From: Salimicrobium halophilum
GTDB taxonomy: Bacteria; Bacillota; Bacilli; Bacillales; Halobacillaceae
Length of the DNA stretch: 64,000 bases
Reading direction: 5' to 3'
Assembly: GCF_900100295.1 (NCBI RefSeq)
Contig: NZ_FNEV01000001.1
Span: 62,001 to 126,000 of the forward strand
The translations under genes were made by a program, and so were the position numbers. Shown here piece by piece: positions 9,560-20,624 of this stretch (positions are counted from its first letter, which is position 1; each line of letters starts with the position of its first letter). The notes under the pieces are model-generated. The model saw nothing but the letters and a program-made list of their open reading frames with translations, searched no databases and was not told the origin of the DNA.

Positions 9560-10834
9560 CTAGTTATTCTTCTGTTGATTTATTTTTTCGTAGACCTTTT
9601 GCAGGGCCTGCTCGTATTTTCCGTTCGTTTTCGGTTCGTAATAAGAACGATGTTTGATCGCATCGGGAAGATACTGTTGATCCACCCACCCCGATGGATA
9701 GTTGTGCGGATACTGGTAATCGATACCGCGACCAAGCTTTTCCGCTCCTTTGTAATGGGAGTCTTTCAGATGAGCAGGGACATCCCCACTGGTCCCTTTC
9801 TTCACATCGCTGATGGCAGCATCGAGGGCTTTGTAGGCACTGTTGGATTTCGGCGAAAGAGCCAATTCCGTTACAGCTACAGAGAGAGGAATCCGTGCTT
9901 CAGGAAAACCGAGGCGCTCTGCCGCTTCTACGGCATGAAGGGCTCGAGGTCCTGCCTGCGGATTGGCGACACCTATATCCTCGTAAGCGATGACGACGAG
10001 TCGCCTTGCGATGCTTTCCAGATCTCCTGCTTCTATCAGCCTCGCCAGGTAGTGAAGGGAGGCGTTCACATCACTGCCTCTGATCGATTTCTGAAAAGCG
10101 GAGAGGACATCGTAATGGGCATCGCCGTCTTTATCATGCGAAAAGCTTTTCTTCTGCATGCACTCTTCCGCGACTTCCAAATCGATGACAATCACACCAT
10201 CTTCATTTTCTTTTGTGGAAAAGGCTGCAAGCTCAAGGCCATTCAATGCGCCGCGAAGGTCCCCGTTGGATGAATAGGCGAAGTGATCAAGGGCTTCTGG
10301 AGTGATGTCTATCGATAAATGAGCAAGTCCTTCTTCGTGATGGATAGCTCTATGAATTGCCTCTTTTACGTCATCCGGTGTCAGCTTCTCCAGCTCAAAG
10401 AGATGAACCCGGCTCCTGATAGCAGGGTTGATGGAATGATAGGGGTTACTAGTCGTACACCCGATCAATGTGAGGGTGTTTTTCTCTACGTGAGGCAGCA
10501 GGAAATCCTGTTTCGCTTTGTCTAGCCTGTGCACTTCATCCAGGATGAGTACCATCCCTCCATGCATTTTCGCTTCTTCTACGGCGATTTCCATATCTTT
10601 TTTCTTATCTGTGACGGCGTTCAATATCTTATAGGGAAGAGATAAACTTTTTGCGAGTGCTATCGCAAGGGAAGTCTTTCCCGTGCCGGGTGGGCCGAAA
10701 AGGATCATGGAAGCCAAACGGTTCGCCTCGATCATCCGATGTAAGGTCTTTCCCTCGCGTGCGAGATGAGTTTGTCCTATAATGTCATTTATGTGTGTGG
10801 GTCGCATTCGGAATGCTAACGGTTGCTGGCTCAT
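9560..10834 (-). CDS. rarA: RarA (MgsA) replication-associated AAA+ ATPase
   Basis: Clamp-loader-like ATPase acting at stalled replication forks. The 424 residues include Walker A FGPPGTGKTSLA near residue 47, Walker B LILDEVHRLDKAKQDF near residue 97, a sensor region (GCTTSNPYHSINPAIRSR) and the C-terminal tetramerisation domain. AGGAGG precedes the start. In B. subtilis the rarA homologue yrvN also lies next to cymR; here it is divergent from the YczE-like gene and cymR. Confidence 0.94.
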   Translation of the reverse strand: MSQQPLAFRMRPTHINDIIGQTHLAREGKTLHRMIEANRLASMILFGPPGTGKTSLAIALAKSLSLPYKILNAVTDKKKDMEIAVEEAKMHGGMVLILDEVHRLDKAKQDFLLPHVEKNTLTLIGCTTSNPYHSINPAIRSRVHLFELEKLTPDDVKEAIHRAIHHEEGLAHLSIDITPEALDHFAYSSNGDLRGALNGLELAAFSTKENEDGVIVIDLEVAEECMQKKSFSHDKDGDAHYDVLSAFQKSIRGSDVNASLHYLARLIEAGDLESIARRLVVIAYEDIGVANPQAGPRALHAVEAAERLGFPEARIPLSVAVTELALSPKSNSAYKALDAAISDVKKGTSGDVPAHLKDSHYKGAEKLGRGIDYQYPHNYPSGWVDQQYLPDAIKHRSYYEPKTNGKYEQALQKVYEKINQQKNN

Positions 10835-10914
10835 TGAGACGGCCTCCTAGAAGTCATTTTATACGGTAATCGTAGGGTGTTTCTACAAAAAATGCAAGCA
10901 CCCCCATCTTCGTG

Positions 10915-10920
10915 ATATAA
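10915..10920 (+). promoter_or_regulatory. Probable -10 box upstream of the YczE-like gene
   Basis: TATAAT at 10915-10920, 34 bp before the start codon; the -35 region (ATGCAA or TGCAAG) is a poor match, so the site is tentative. Confidence 0.45.
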
Positions 10921-10953
10921 TATCGTGTGGTAAAATAGGAAGAAGGTATACGT

Positions 10954-11628
10954 ATGAAAAATAATCAACGAACAGTAAGAATACAATGGGCGTTCTTCAT
11001 GATCGGTCTGGTCGTGCTCGCCTTTGGTATTTCCCTTACGATTCAAGGGAAGGCTCTCGGAATCGGACCATGGGACGTTTTCCATTATGGTCTATTCAAG
11101 CAGCTAGGTCTAACAATAGGTACATGGTCGATCATCGCCGGCATTCTGATTGTACTCATGACATCCATTTTTTATCGGCAGTGGCCTAAAATAGGGACCA
11201 TCCTGAACATGGTGCTGATAGGCGTCTTTATAGATATATTCAATTTTCTGCTTGTGGAGCCGGAGACACTGATGATGCAGATCACTGTCTTCGTTACCGG
11301 AACGATTATCATGGCGCTTGGTATTGGTATCTATGTAGCGCCGGATCTCGGTGCAGGACCTAGGGACAGCCTCATGCTCATGCTCTCCGATGTACTCGGT
11401 TGGAAGGTTTCCACTTCGAGAAATGTCATGGAAGTAACGGTGGCTGTTCTCGGTTGGTTGCTGCAGGGACCTGTAGGGGTCGGAACGGTTTTCATTGCGT
11501 TCATGCTCGGAACGATGGTAGGGTACACACTGCCGTTAGCGAAACGTATGCTGAAGTTTTTCATAAAAAAGGGTGATTCAGATGAAAATATCAACCAAAG
11601 GCCGCTATGGTCTTACGATAATGATTGA
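10954..11628 (+). CDS. YczE/YyaS/YitT-family integral membrane protein
   Basis: A 224-residue protein with about five membrane segments and the glycine-rich loops of the YczE family (GKALGIGPWDVFHYGL near residue 35; APDLGAGPRDSLM near residue 130, an internal repeat of the same motif). The function of the family is not established. The start is preceded by AGAAGG. It has its own predicted -10 site and its last 47 bp contain the start of cymR, so the two genes are presumably transcribed together. Confidence 0.85.
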   Translation: MKNNQRTVRIQWAFFMIGLVVLAFGISLTIQGKALGIGPWDVFHYGLFKQLGLTIGTWSIIAGILIVLMTSIFYRQWPKIGTILNMVLIGVFIDIFNFLLVEPETLMMQITVFVTGTIIMALGIGIYVAPDLGAGPRDSLMLMLSDVLGWKVSTSRNVMEVTVAVLGWLLQGPVGVGTVFIAFMLGTMVGYTLPLAKRMLKFFIKKGDSDENINQRPLWSYDND

Positions 11629-12001
11629 ACTGGCGCGGAAATACGGGGAAGGTCCCATTTCTCTGAAACAGATCGCAAGGGATAACGACCTTTCCGAGCA
11701 TTATCTGGAGCAATTGATCGCTCCTCTTCGTAATGCGAGTCTCGTAAAGAGCGTCCGCGGGGCGTACGGAGGATATATGCTGAAACAGGAACCGGGAAGC
11801 ATAACCGCCGGTGATGTCATAAGAGTGCTCGAAGGACCGATCACACCGGTAGAAGGAATCGAAGATGAAGAACCTGCCAAGCAGGCCCTCTGGTTACGTA
11901 TAAGAGATGCAGTGAAAGACGTACTTGATACGACGACACTCGAAGATTTGAAGAACCATTCAGGTGATCAGACTCAGGACGAGTTCATGTTCTATATTTA
12001 A
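11582..12001 (+). CDS. cymR: CymR, Rrf2-family regulator of cysteine metabolism
   Basis: Winged-helix repressor that, with CysK, controls sulfur and cysteine genes. 139 residues starting MKISTKGRYGLT, as in B. subtilis CymR; the conserved EHYLEQLIAPLRNA recognition helix and VRGAYGGYML wing follow. The ATG at 11582 is chosen over the in-frame GTG at 11573 because AAGGGTGATT provides the ribosome site. No Rrf2-type iron-sulfur cysteines are present, matching CymR. It lies directly before the cysteine desulfurase gene. Confidence 0.95.
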   Translation: MKISTKGRYGLTIMIELARKYGEGPISLKQIARDNDLSEHYLEQLIAPLRNASLVKSVRGAYGGYMLKQEPGSITAGDVIRVLEGPITPVEGIEDEEPAKQALWLRIRDAVKDVLDTTTLEDLKNHSGDQTQDEFMFYI

Positions 12002-12019
12002 GAGGGGGAGGAAGTTACT

Positions 12020-13150
12020 ATGGAAGGCATTTATTTGGATCATGCCGCCACGACGCCCGTGCATGAAGATGTAATCCAGGCGATGATTCCTGCCTACAGA
12101 GAGGTTTATGGAAACCCTTCGAGTATTCATCAGTTCGGCCGGAAAGCAAGGAAGATCCTTGATGAAGCGAGAAGGACGATAGCATCTTCCCTCGGTGCCG
12201 GTGAGAAAGAGATCATCTTTACAAGTGGTGGTACAGAGGCTGATAATCTCGCAATTTTCGGAGTGACGGAAGCTTCGGAAGGCAGGCACGTCATTACCAC
12301 ATCCATTGAACATCATGCTGTGTTGCATGCGGTACAATCTCTGGAGCAGAAGGGGTACGATATCACGTATATCGATCCGGAACCAGGAGGCGAGATCGAT
12401 CCTGAAAAAGTGAGAGAGTCCCTGCGCGATGATACGGTGCTCGTTTCTGTGATGACGGTGAATAATGAGACGGGGGTTCGGCAGCCTGTGGAACGGATAG
12501 GAGAAATCCTTGAAGACCATGAAGCTCATTTCCACTCGGATGGAGTTCAGGTGCTTGGAATCGAAAATGTCGACGTCAAAGAGATGAATATTGATCTGAT
12601 GGCCTTTTCTGGACACAAGATCAATGGACCTAAAGGAATCGGCTTCCTGTATGTAAAAGAGGGCGTGCCACTCACTTCCCGTTTATATGGAGGCGAACAG
12701 GAAAGAAAACGTCGTGCCGGAACGGAAAATGTGCAGGCGATCAAAGGGCTGGAGACAGCTGTGAAGCTTAAAGATGATACAGGAGAAGATACGGTGCGCC
12801 AGTACAGGAAGTTTAAAAGCTTGTTTCTGGATACGTTGCGGAAGGAAGAGGTTTCCTTTGACGTGAATGGGGAAAATGCAGTTCCTTCTATTGTGAACAT
12901 CAGTTTCACCGGTATGAACGTTGAGACGTTACTTACGAACTTCGACCTTGAAAAAGTAGCGGCTTCGAGTGGTAGTGCCTGTACGGCGGGATCCGTGGAA
13001 CCTTCTCACGTATTGAGTGCTATGTTTCCGGACGAACCGGAGCGGACGACGAACTCGATTCGCTTCAGTTTCGGTCTGCAAAATACTGAACAGAATGTAG
13101 AAGAAGCGGCGAGACGGATTGCCGCAGTCTGCAAACGACTAACGAAGTAG
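12020..13150 (+). CDS. yrvO: Cysteine desulfurase (IscS-like, partner of MnmA)
   Basis: PLP enzyme of 376 residues that draws sulfur from cysteine. The PLP lysine is in SGHKINGPKG near residue 198, and the persulfide cysteine in SSGSACTAGS near residue 322. AGGGGGAGG precedes the start. It is followed by mnmA after 12 bp; in B. subtilis the equivalent YrvO is the dedicated sulfur donor of MnmA for 2-thiouridine. The context therefore suggests tRNA thiolation rather than general Fe-S assembly. Confidence 0.95.
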   Translation: MEGIYLDHAATTPVHEDVIQAMIPAYREVYGNPSSIHQFGRKARKILDEARRTIASSLGAGEKEIIFTSGGTEADNLAIFGVTEASEGRHVITTSIEHHAVLHAVQSLEQKGYDITYIDPEPGGEIDPEKVRESLRDDTVLVSVMTVNNETGVRQPVERIGEILEDHEAHFHSDGVQVLGIENVDVKEMNIDLMAFSGHKINGPKGIGFLYVKEGVPLTSRLYGGEQERKRRAGTENVQAIKGLETAVKLKDDTGEDTVRQYRKFKSLFLDTLRKEEVSFDVNGENAVPSIVNISFTGMNVETLLTNFDLEKVAASSGSACTAGSVEPSHVLSAMFPDEPERTTNSIRFSFGLQNTEQNVEEAARRIAAVCKRLTK

Positions 13151-14275
<1,125 letters not shown>

Positions 14276-14283
14276 ATCTTATG

Positions 14284-14321
14284 AACAAGCCATGCGCTAT
14301 CTATGAGCCATGGCTTGTTTC
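14284..14321 (+). terminator. Terminator-like hairpin after mnmA
   Basis: AACAAGCCATG (14284-14294) with CATGGCTTGTT (14309-14319), 11 bp perfect; the T-run after it is short, so it may only attenuate. Confidence 0.65.
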
Positions 14322-14354
14322 CTACATACACAGAAATAAAGGAGAGAGAGAGCG

Positions 14355-15017
14355 ATGGATAAGTTACAGCAGGGCATCGATCGGATGCAGGAACAGGAAT
14401 TTGAAGAAGCGGCTAAATTATTTACAGAAGCGATCGAAGAACAGCCGGAAGAACCGCTCGGATATATCAATTTCGGGAACTTGCTTCTTCACATGCAGGA
14501 ATATGAACGGGCGGAACGTTTCTTTGAGCGCGCTCTTTCCCTTGATGAGAAAGCAGCGACCGCCTATTACGGTCTCGGGAACGTCTATTACGATCAGGAG
14601 AAATTCACGAAAGCCCAGGAGCAGTTTCTTCATGCGATTGAGAACGGGCTGGATGAGGCGGACGTTTATTTCCTTCTTGGGATGACGTTTGTCCAGCAGG
14701 ATTATCACAAACTGGCTCTTCCTTACCTGGCTCGCGCAGCGGAACTGGCTGTGGAAGATGTAGATATTCAGTTCCAATATGGTCTTTGTCTTGCTCAGAA
14801 CCACCAGTTCAGAGAAGCAAAGAAAGTGTTGGAGGGTGTACTTCAATTGGCCCCCGAGCATGGAGATGCTTTGTACAACCTTGGAGTCGTAGCTATTTAT
14901 GAAGAGGACCCACAAACAGCACTTGAGCATTTCAACAAAGCGCTCGAGGTACAGAGTGATCACATGCTAGCCAGTCATGCAAAAGCGGAAGTGGAAAAAG
15001 CACTGAATCAGGAATAA
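14355..15017 (+). CDS. yrrB: Tetratricopeptide-repeat protein (YrrB-like)
   Basis: A 220-residue protein made of about six TPR units (for example EEPLGYINFGNLLLHMQEYE, KAATAYYGLGNVYYDQEKF, GDALYNLGVVAIYEEDPQTA). TPRs bind other proteins; the partner is not known. It sits between mnmA and recD2 exactly as yrrB does in B. subtilis. It overlaps no neighbour, and GGAGAGAG precedes the start. Confidence 0.9.
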   Translation: MDKLQQGIDRMQEQEFEEAAKLFTEAIEEQPEEPLGYINFGNLLLHMQEYERAERFFERALSLDEKAATAYYGLGNVYYDQEKFTKAQEQFLHAIENGLDEADVYFLLGMTFVQQDYHKLALPYLARAAELAVEDVDIQFQYGLCLAQNHQFREAKKVLEGVLQLAPEHGDALYNLGVVAIYEEDPQTALEHFNKALEVQSDHMLASHAKAEVEKALNQE

Positions 15018-15029
15018 GGAGCAGGGCGG

Positions 15030-17354
15030 ATGGATAACGAAAATGTAACGATGGAACCGGAAGAGAAGCCTTATGTGAAAGTGGAATTGAAGCGGATGAT
15101 TTTCCACAAAGAAGAGGAATCTTTTTCTATCGCCTCCGTAAAAGTGCTTGAAACAACGGAAGATCTCAAAGAGAAAGAACTGGTCGTCAAAGGTTATTTT
15201 TCTCCTCTTGAAGAAGGGGAAGCCTATATTCTTTACGGGTATTTCGAAACGCATAAGAAATTCGGGGAACAGTATGTGGTCGAGGGGTATCGACGCGTTA
15301 TGCCGGAGACCAAAGATGGACTTATAACCTATCTATCCAGCGACTTATTCGAGGGAGTAGGGAAGAAGACCGCTCGACGCATCGTAGATACACTTGGAGA
15401 AGGAGCGGTTTCCAGGATTCTGTCAGATAAAAAAGTGCTGGATGAGGTGCCGAAGATGTCCCGCACCATCAAGGATAAGTTATACCAGACACTTCAGGAA
15501 CATCAAGGGTTCGAACAGGTCATGGTAGAACTTACGAAACACGGGCTCGGACTGAAAACGATTCAGAAAATCTACGGCGCCTTTGGAGATAAGACGCTTG
15601 AGATCCTTGAAGAAGACCCCTATCAGTTCGTGTTTACAGTGGAAGGATTCGGCTTCCATCGTGCGGACGAACTGGCGAAGCAGCAAGATCTTACAGATGA
15701 TCACCCTACGAGGATCCGGGCGGGATGCCTGTATTCTCTGCACCAGAATCTCCAGGCCGGGCATGTCTATCTGCCGCTCGAGACGTGTATCTTAGAGATG
15801 GAACAACTATTACAGACATCCGGAAAAGAGACACTGACTTATGAGAAATTGGCAGAAGAAATCACCCATCTTGGAGAAGAAAAGTTCGTATTCATAGAAG
15901 AAGATAGAATTTATCTACCTTCGCTATATTTTGCAGAGAATGGATTCACCTCGCAGGTGGATAGAATCATATCGGAAGAAGTGGAAGTCGAATTCACTCA
16001 GGCAGACCTTTTGAAGGTTATCGGTGCTATCGAGGAAGAAGAGACGATGAGTTACGGCAAAGAGCAGTTCGAAGCTATCGAAACGGCTCTTAAGCAAAAG
16101 ATGATGATTATCACCGGTGGCCCGGGCACGGGTAAGACGACAGTCATCAAAGGGCTGTTGCATGCTTATTCCAAATTGATGGATTATTCGCTCGACCCGA
16201 AAGACTACACGAAAGATTTCGCTTTTCCTTTTGTGCTTGCTGCTCCGACAGGTCGGGCGGCGAAACGTATGACAGAATCGACGGGTCTTCCGGCGAGCAC
16301 GATTCACCGTCTTCTTGGGTGGGATGGTCATCAGACCTTCGAGAAAAACCATACGAACCAGCTCGAAGGGAAGTTATTGATCATCGATGAGTTTTCGATG
16401 GTGGACATGTGGCTGTCCAATCAGTTGTTCCGTGCGATTCCGTCTGATATGCAAGTGGTTGTGGTCGGAGACGAAGACCAGCTTCCATCGGTCGGTCCCG
16501 GTCAGGTGCTCGCGGATCTGTTGGCCTCCAATGTCCTTCCATCGATTCAGCTGAGCGAAGTGTACCGGCAAAAAGAGGGGTCGAAAATCATTCATTTGGC
16601 GCACGCCATCAAAAATGATACCTGTACAGCGGAGATGCTTACGAAAGAAAAAGATTTCAACTTCATCCAGGCCCCGGATATGCAACTGAAAGATGTAGTG
16701 ACGGATATTGTAGCGAAAGCCCACGAGAAGTCCATCGATTTGAGGGACATCCAGGTGCTCGCTCCTATGTACCGTACGGAAACCGGTATCCATGAACTGA
16801 ATAGGTCCCTCCAGAGCAGGGTCAACCCGAAAAAGAAGAACAAGCGGGAGATGGAATGGAAAGGGAATGTCTTCCGTAAAGGGGATAAGGTGATCCAACT
16901 GGTCAATCAGCCGGAAGAGAATGTCTTTAACGGAGATATAGGAGAAGTGGTGGCTATCTTCCGCGCTGAAGAGAATGTGGATCAGGTAGAACAGGTGGTC
17001 GTAGAATTCGATGGAAAAGAAGTGACCTATCCGAAGAAAGAACTAGGAAATATCATGCTCGCTTACTGTACCTCCATCCATAAATCGCAGGGTAGCGAAT
17101 TCTCGATCGTCGTTCTTCCCGTGACTTATCAGTACAACCGCATGTTGAAGAAGAATCTTTTGTATACGGCCGTCACACGAGCGAAGCAGTCACTTATTCT
17201 TTGTGGAACTCCACAAGCTTTTCTGAAAGGGATCTCGACAAAGGATACCAATCAGCGTTTCACTTATCTTCAGGAAAAGCTGAGGAAAGAGACGCCGGTC
17301 ACTTATGATGAGGAAGAGGAAGAAGATGCCATATCCCCGTATGATTTCATGTAA
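15030..17354 (+). CDS. recD2: RecD2 (YrrC) SF1B DNA helicase
   Basis: 5'-3' helicase of 774 residues involved in repair and fork restart; not part of a RecBCD complex. The N-terminal OB-like and helix-hairpin-helix region (YLSSDLFEGVGKKTARRIVD near residue 100) is the extension that marks RecD2. Walker A is IITGGPGTGKTTVIKG near residue 356, Walker B LLIIDEFSMVD near residue 450, and the C-terminal motif is YTAVTRAKQSLIL near residue 710. The start is 12 bp after yrrB and preceded by AAGGAG. Confidence 0.96.
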   Translation: MDNENVTMEPEEKPYVKVELKRMIFHKEEESFSIASVKVLETTEDLKEKELVVKGYFSPLEEGEAYILYGYFETHKKFGEQYVVEGYRRVMPETKDGLITYLSSDLFEGVGKKTARRIVDTLGEGAVSRILSDKKVLDEVPKMSRTIKDKLYQTLQEHQGFEQVMVELTKHGLGLKTIQKIYGAFGDKTLEILEEDPYQFVFTVEGFGFHRADELAKQQDLTDDHPTRIRAGCLYSLHQNLQAGHVYLPLETCILEMEQLLQTSGKETLTYEKLAEEITHLGEEKFVFIEEDRIYLPSLYFAENGFTSQVDRIISEEVEVEFTQADLLKVIGAIEEEETMSYGKEQFEAIETALKQKMMIITGGPGTGKTTVIKGLLHAYSKLMDYSLDPKDYTKDFAFPFVLAAPTGRAAKRMTESTGLPASTIHRLLGWDGHQTFEKNHTNQLEGKLLIIDEFSMVDMWLSNQLFRAIPSDMQVVVVGDEDQLPSVGPGQVLADLLASNVLPSIQLSEVYRQKEGSKIIHLAHAIKNDTCTAEMLTKEKDFNFIQAPDMQLKDVVTDIVAKAHEKSIDLRDIQVLAPMYRTETGIHELNRSLQSRVNPKKKNKREMEWKGNVFRKGDKVIQLVNQPEENVFNGDIGEVVAIFRAEENVDQVEQVVVEFDGKEVTYPKKELGNIMLAYCTSIHKSQGSEFSIVVLPVTYQYNRMLKKNLLYTAVTRAKQSLILCGTPQAFLKGISTKDTNQRFTYLQEKLRKETPVTYDEEEEEDAISPYDFM

Positions 17355-17374
17355 GCTTGCCTATACTGCTTCCT

Positions 17375-17397
17375 AAAAAGGTTTAGATACCTTTTTC
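17375..17397 (+). terminator. Short terminator-like hairpin after recD2
   Basis: AAAAAGG (17375-17381) with CCTTTTT (17390-17396), 8-nt loop; A-T rich, probably weak. Confidence 0.5.
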
Positions 17398-17414
17398 GTG
17401 AAGGAGGAACGCAC

Positions 17415-17603
17415 GTGAGCTGTCCGAACTGCATGAGCAGGGAAATCGGCAGAATCGGGGTGAACCGTTTCTATTGCTGGAATTGCTGCATCGAAATCTT
17501 TCAGGCCGGAGGAAGATGGAACGTCGCTGAGATCGACTGGGACGGGTCTCTCTGTTCTTTGAACGACTTATTCGACCCGTTGCCTGTACTCAGAAATCGT
17601 TGA
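17415..17603 (+). CDS. Small CxxC protein, possible zinc ribbon
   Basis: A 62-residue protein with two cysteine pairs, CPNC at residues 3-6 and CWNC at 21-24, spaced as in a small zinc ribbon, followed by a tail with Trp and acidic residues. It starts with GTG at 17415, 7 nt after AAGGAGG, which is a strong reason to accept it. It lies between recD2 and the alaS leader, and its stop codon is embedded in the -35 box of the alaS promoter. I do not recognise a function; DNA, RNA or protein binding are all possible. Confidence 0.75.
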   Translation: MSCPNCMSREIGRIGVNRFYCWNCCIEIFQAGGRWNVAEIDWDGSLCSLNDLFDPLPVLRNR

Positions 17604-17628
17604 CATGAAGCCTGTTGTTGCTTATAAT
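17600..17628 (+). promoter_or_regulatory. Sigma-A promoter of the alaS leader
   Basis: TTGACA at 17600-17605, exactly 17 bp, TATAAT at 17623-17628: full consensus. The strong promoter is typical of T-box operons where control is by attenuation. Confidence 0.92.
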
Positions 17629-17635
17629 AACGCTT

Positions 17636-17880
17636 AGTTCATATGGAAACATGAAGATGGGAAACAGTACATGAAGATCGGCATGAAGAGAGGTGCTTCC
17701 GTCAGGCTGGAAGGAGCGCTATGCACAGAGTCATGGAAAGCTATCCCGGAATGCGGGCTAACCCCCGCCGGTCGTAAGGACGCCGTTATACGTCCGATAA
17801 GCGATGGTTTTTTCCCATAACCAGGGTGGTACCGCGGTCACGTCCGTCCCTCAGATAGTTAGCTGAGGGGCGTTTTTTAT
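17636..17880 (+). promoter_or_regulatory. T-box leader of alaS (tRNA-Ala specific)
   Basis: T-box AGGGTGGTACCGCG at 17823-17836. The specifier loop is flanked by GGGA/TCCC and ATGA/TCAT, has AGTA on the 5' side and GAAA followed by GCT (17740-17742), an Ala codon, on the 3' side. The TGGT bulge pairs with ACCA, the 3' end of a tRNA with discriminator A73 such as tRNA-Ala. Codon, discriminator and downstream gene agree. Confidence 0.95.
17845..17878 (+). terminator. T-box terminator before alaS
   Basis: CCCTCAG with CTGAGGGG, flanking G-C pairs, then T6. It competes with the antiterminator formed by the T-box sequence. Confidence 0.9.
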
Positions 17881-17930
17881 TGTCGATTATGCGGCCGCCT
17901 GTTCAATTAGTGATAAGGAGGAGAAAGGGT

Positions 17931-20564
17931 ATGACTTTAACATCAGCAGAAGTGAGACAATTATTTCTCGATTTTTTCAAAGAAAAGAATCACGGGGTAG
18001 AGCCGAGTGCTTCCCTTATCCCGCATGAAGATCCTACGTTGCTATGGATCAACAGTGGTGTAGCTACGCTTAAGAAATATTTCGATGGACGAGTCGTCCC
18101 GGAGAACCCGAGGATTGTGAATGTCCAGAAATCGATCCGTACCAATGATATAGAGAATGTCGGTTTCACAGCGCGTCACCATACGTTTTTTGAAATGCTC
18201 GGAAACTTTTCGATCGGAGACTACTTCAAAGAGGAAGCGATTGAATGGGCCTGGGAGTTCCTTTCCGGTAAAAAATGGATCGGTTTCGATCAGGAGCGAT
18301 TGTCCGTCACAGTCCACCCACAGGACGATGAAGCATTTGATATCTGGAAGAATAAGATAGGGCTTCCTGAAGAAAGAATTATCCGGATTGAAGAGAACTT
18401 CTGGGATATCGGGGAAGGTCCGAGTGGTCCGAACACAGAAATCTTCTATGACCGGGGAGAGGCATACGGTAACGATCCTAAGGATCCTGAAATGTACCCG
18501 GGAGGAGAGAACGAACGGTATCTGGAAATCTGGAACCTCGTGTTCTCCCAGTTCAACCACAACCCGGATGATACTTACACGCCTCTACCGAAGAAGAATA
18601 TAGATACGGGTATGGGACTTGAAAGGATCGTCTCCGTCATTCAGGATACAAGAACGAATTTCGAAACGGATCTGTTTCTTCCCATCATTCGTCAAACGGA
18701 AGAAATCTCAGGAAAATCCTATGAAGAAAGTGCCGAGACAAGTGCCGCTTTCAAAGTTATCGCCGATCATATACGCACGGTTGCTTTCTCTATCGGAGAC
18801 GGTGCACTCCCTTCGAACGAAGGAAGAGGATATGTACTCAGACGACTTCTGCGCCGAGCGGTACGTTTCGCTAAACAGCTCGGAATAGATGAGCCATTCA
18901 TGTACAAGCTTGTCCCTACGGTCGGAGAGATCATGGGCGATTTCTACCCGGAAGTCGGAAAGAAAAAAGACTTCATTCAGACAGTCATCCAATCCGAAGA
19001 AGAACGCTTCCATGAAACATTGAATGATGGGCTTGAGATCCTATCTTCCATCATGAAACGTGAACGGGAGAAAGGCAGCACCGTTTTCCCTGGAGAAGAT
19101 GTGTTCCGCCTTTACGACACGTACGGATTCCCGAAAGAATTGACCGTAGAATATGTAGAGCATGAAGGATTCACCGTAGACGAGGAAGGTTTCCAAAAAG
19201 AGATGCAAGCACAAAGAGAACGTGCGAGAAGTGCCCGTCAAAAGACGGATTCTATGCAAATCCAGGATAGCGTCCTTGGTGATGTTCATACAGAAAGCGA
19301 ATTTGTCGGTTATGACACGCTTGAAACGAACAGCGTCATCACCGAGATGTTGAAAGAGAAAGAAATGACAGAGGCCGCCCAAAAAGGAGAAACGGTATAT
19401 ATTCTTATGGATCGCACACCCTTCTATGCGGAAAGCGGTGGACAGATAGCTGATAGAGGCTTCATTTCCACGGATAAGGCGACCTTGGAAGTGAGGAATG
19501 TCCAGGCTGCTCCGAATGGTCAGAATCTCCATGAAGTCCTCGTGAAAGAAGGAGAAATTGAAAAGGGAGAAGAGGTTACAGCGACGGTGGACCGTCATGC
19601 ACGGTCATTTATCGTCAAAAACCACACGGCCACGCACCTTCTGCATCAGGCTCTGAAGGATGTGCTCGGGGAGCACGTAAACCAGGCCGGATCTCTTGTG
19701 GCAACGGATCGTCTGCGTTTCGACTTTTCCCATTTCGGCAGTGTGACCGAAGATGAATTGAAAGAAATCGAAAAACTTGTAAACGAGAAAGTATGGGAGG
19801 CTCTTCCTGTATCGATCGATTATAAGACGCTTGAAGAAGCGAAAGAGCAGGGGGCTATGGCTCTGTTCGGGGAAAAATACAGTGATGAAGTGCGAGTGGT
19901 AGGAATCGGCAGCTACAGCCTTGAGCTCTGTGGAGGATGTCACGTCGCGAATACATCTGAAATCGGGTTGTTTAAGGTCCAGTCGGAAACGGGAATAGGG
20001 GCAGGAACGCGTCGTATTGAAGCGGTGACTTCTAAATCGGCTTATGAGTTGATGAATGAACGTGAAGCCATTCTCAGAACTGCCGGAGATCTTGTGAAAT
20101 CCCGTATGGAACAGGTTCCGGAACGTGTACAGGCCCTTCACGCGGAAATCAGAGAGTTGAAAAAAGAGAATGAGTCCCTTACATCGAAATTGTCGAATCT
20201 CGAAGCTTCTTCGATTCTTGATGAAGTGAAAGATGTTGGTGGTATATCCGTCCTGTCCAAGCAGGTCGATGCAAAGGATATGAATGCTCTCCGCGCAATG
20301 ATGGACGACCTTAAGCAACAGATCTCCTCAGGCGTCATTCTTCTCGCTACACCAAACGGAGAAAAAGTTCAGCTCATTGCCGGTGTATCGAAGGATCTTG
20401 TGGAGAAAGGCTTCCACGCAGGAAATCTTGTCAAAGGAGCCGCATCCCGTTGCGGTGGCGGCGGTGGCGGACGCCCTGATATGGCACAGGCCGGTGGTAA
20501 GGATGTAAACAAGATCGGTGAAGCGCTCGAATATGCTTACGAGTATGTATCCGAGAATCTCTGA
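17931..20564 (+). CDS. alaS: Alanyl-tRNA synthetase
   Basis: Charges tRNA-Ala and edits Ser/Gly errors; 877 residues. The start is the ATG at 17931 with AAGGAGGAG upstream; an upstream in-frame codon at 17880 lies in the T-box terminator. The class II core ([19 protein letters not shown] near residue 80) is followed by the editing domain with zinc-site motifs [11 protein letters not shown] near residue 565 and CGGCH near residue 667, and a C-terminal C-Ala domain with [16 protein letters not shown]. Typical bacterial architecture. Confidence 0.97.
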   Translation: MTLTSAEVRQLFLDFFKEKNHGVEPSASLIPHEDPTLLWINSGVATLKKYFDGRVVPENPRIVNVQKSIRTNDIENVGFTARHHTFFEMLGNFSIGDYFKEEAIEWAWEFLSGKKWIGFDQERLSVTVHPQDDEAFDIWKNKIGLPEERIIRIEENFWDIGEGPSGPNTEIFYDRGEAYGNDPKDPEMYPGGENERYLEIWNLVFSQFNHNPDDTYTPLPKKNIDTGMGLERIVSVIQDTRTNFETDLFLPIIRQTEEISGKSYEESAETSAAFKVIADHIRTVAFSIGDGALPSNEGRGYVLRRLLRRAVRFAKQLGIDEPFMYKLVPTVGEIMGDFYPEVGKKKDFIQTVIQSEEERFHETLNDGLEILSSIMKREREKGSTVFPGEDVFRLYDTYGFPKELTVEYVEHEGFTVDEEGFQKEMQAQRERARSARQKTDSMQIQDSVLGDVHTESEFVGYDTLETNSVITEMLKEKEMTEAAQKGETVYILMDRTPFYAESGGQIADRGFISTDKATLEVRNVQAAPNGQNLHEVLVKEGEIEKGEEVTATVDRHARSFIVKNHTATHLLHQALKDVLGEHVNQAGSLVATDRLRFDFSHFGSVTEDELKEIEKLVNEKVWEALPVSIDYKTLEEAKEQGAMALFGEKYSDEVRVVGIGSYSLELCGGCHVANTSEIGLFKVQSETGIGAGTRRIEAVTSKSAYELMNEREAILRTAGDLVKSRMEQVPERVQALHAEIRELKKENESLTSKLSNLEASSILDEVKDVGGISVLSKQVDAKDMNALRAMMDDLKQQISSGVILLATPNGEKVQLIAGVSKDLVEKGFHAGNLVKGAASRCGGGGGGRPDMAQAGGKDVNKIGEALEYAYEYVSENL

Positions 20565-20624
20565 TTTATTTCTTCCGGAAAGAAGTATATAATAAGAAGT
20601 GACTATTAGTGCGAGGTGATGAAG

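Noticed and set aside
9575-10273. 232-codon plus-strand frame inside rarA
   Set aside because: Antisense shadow of rarA with no ribosome site or known domain.
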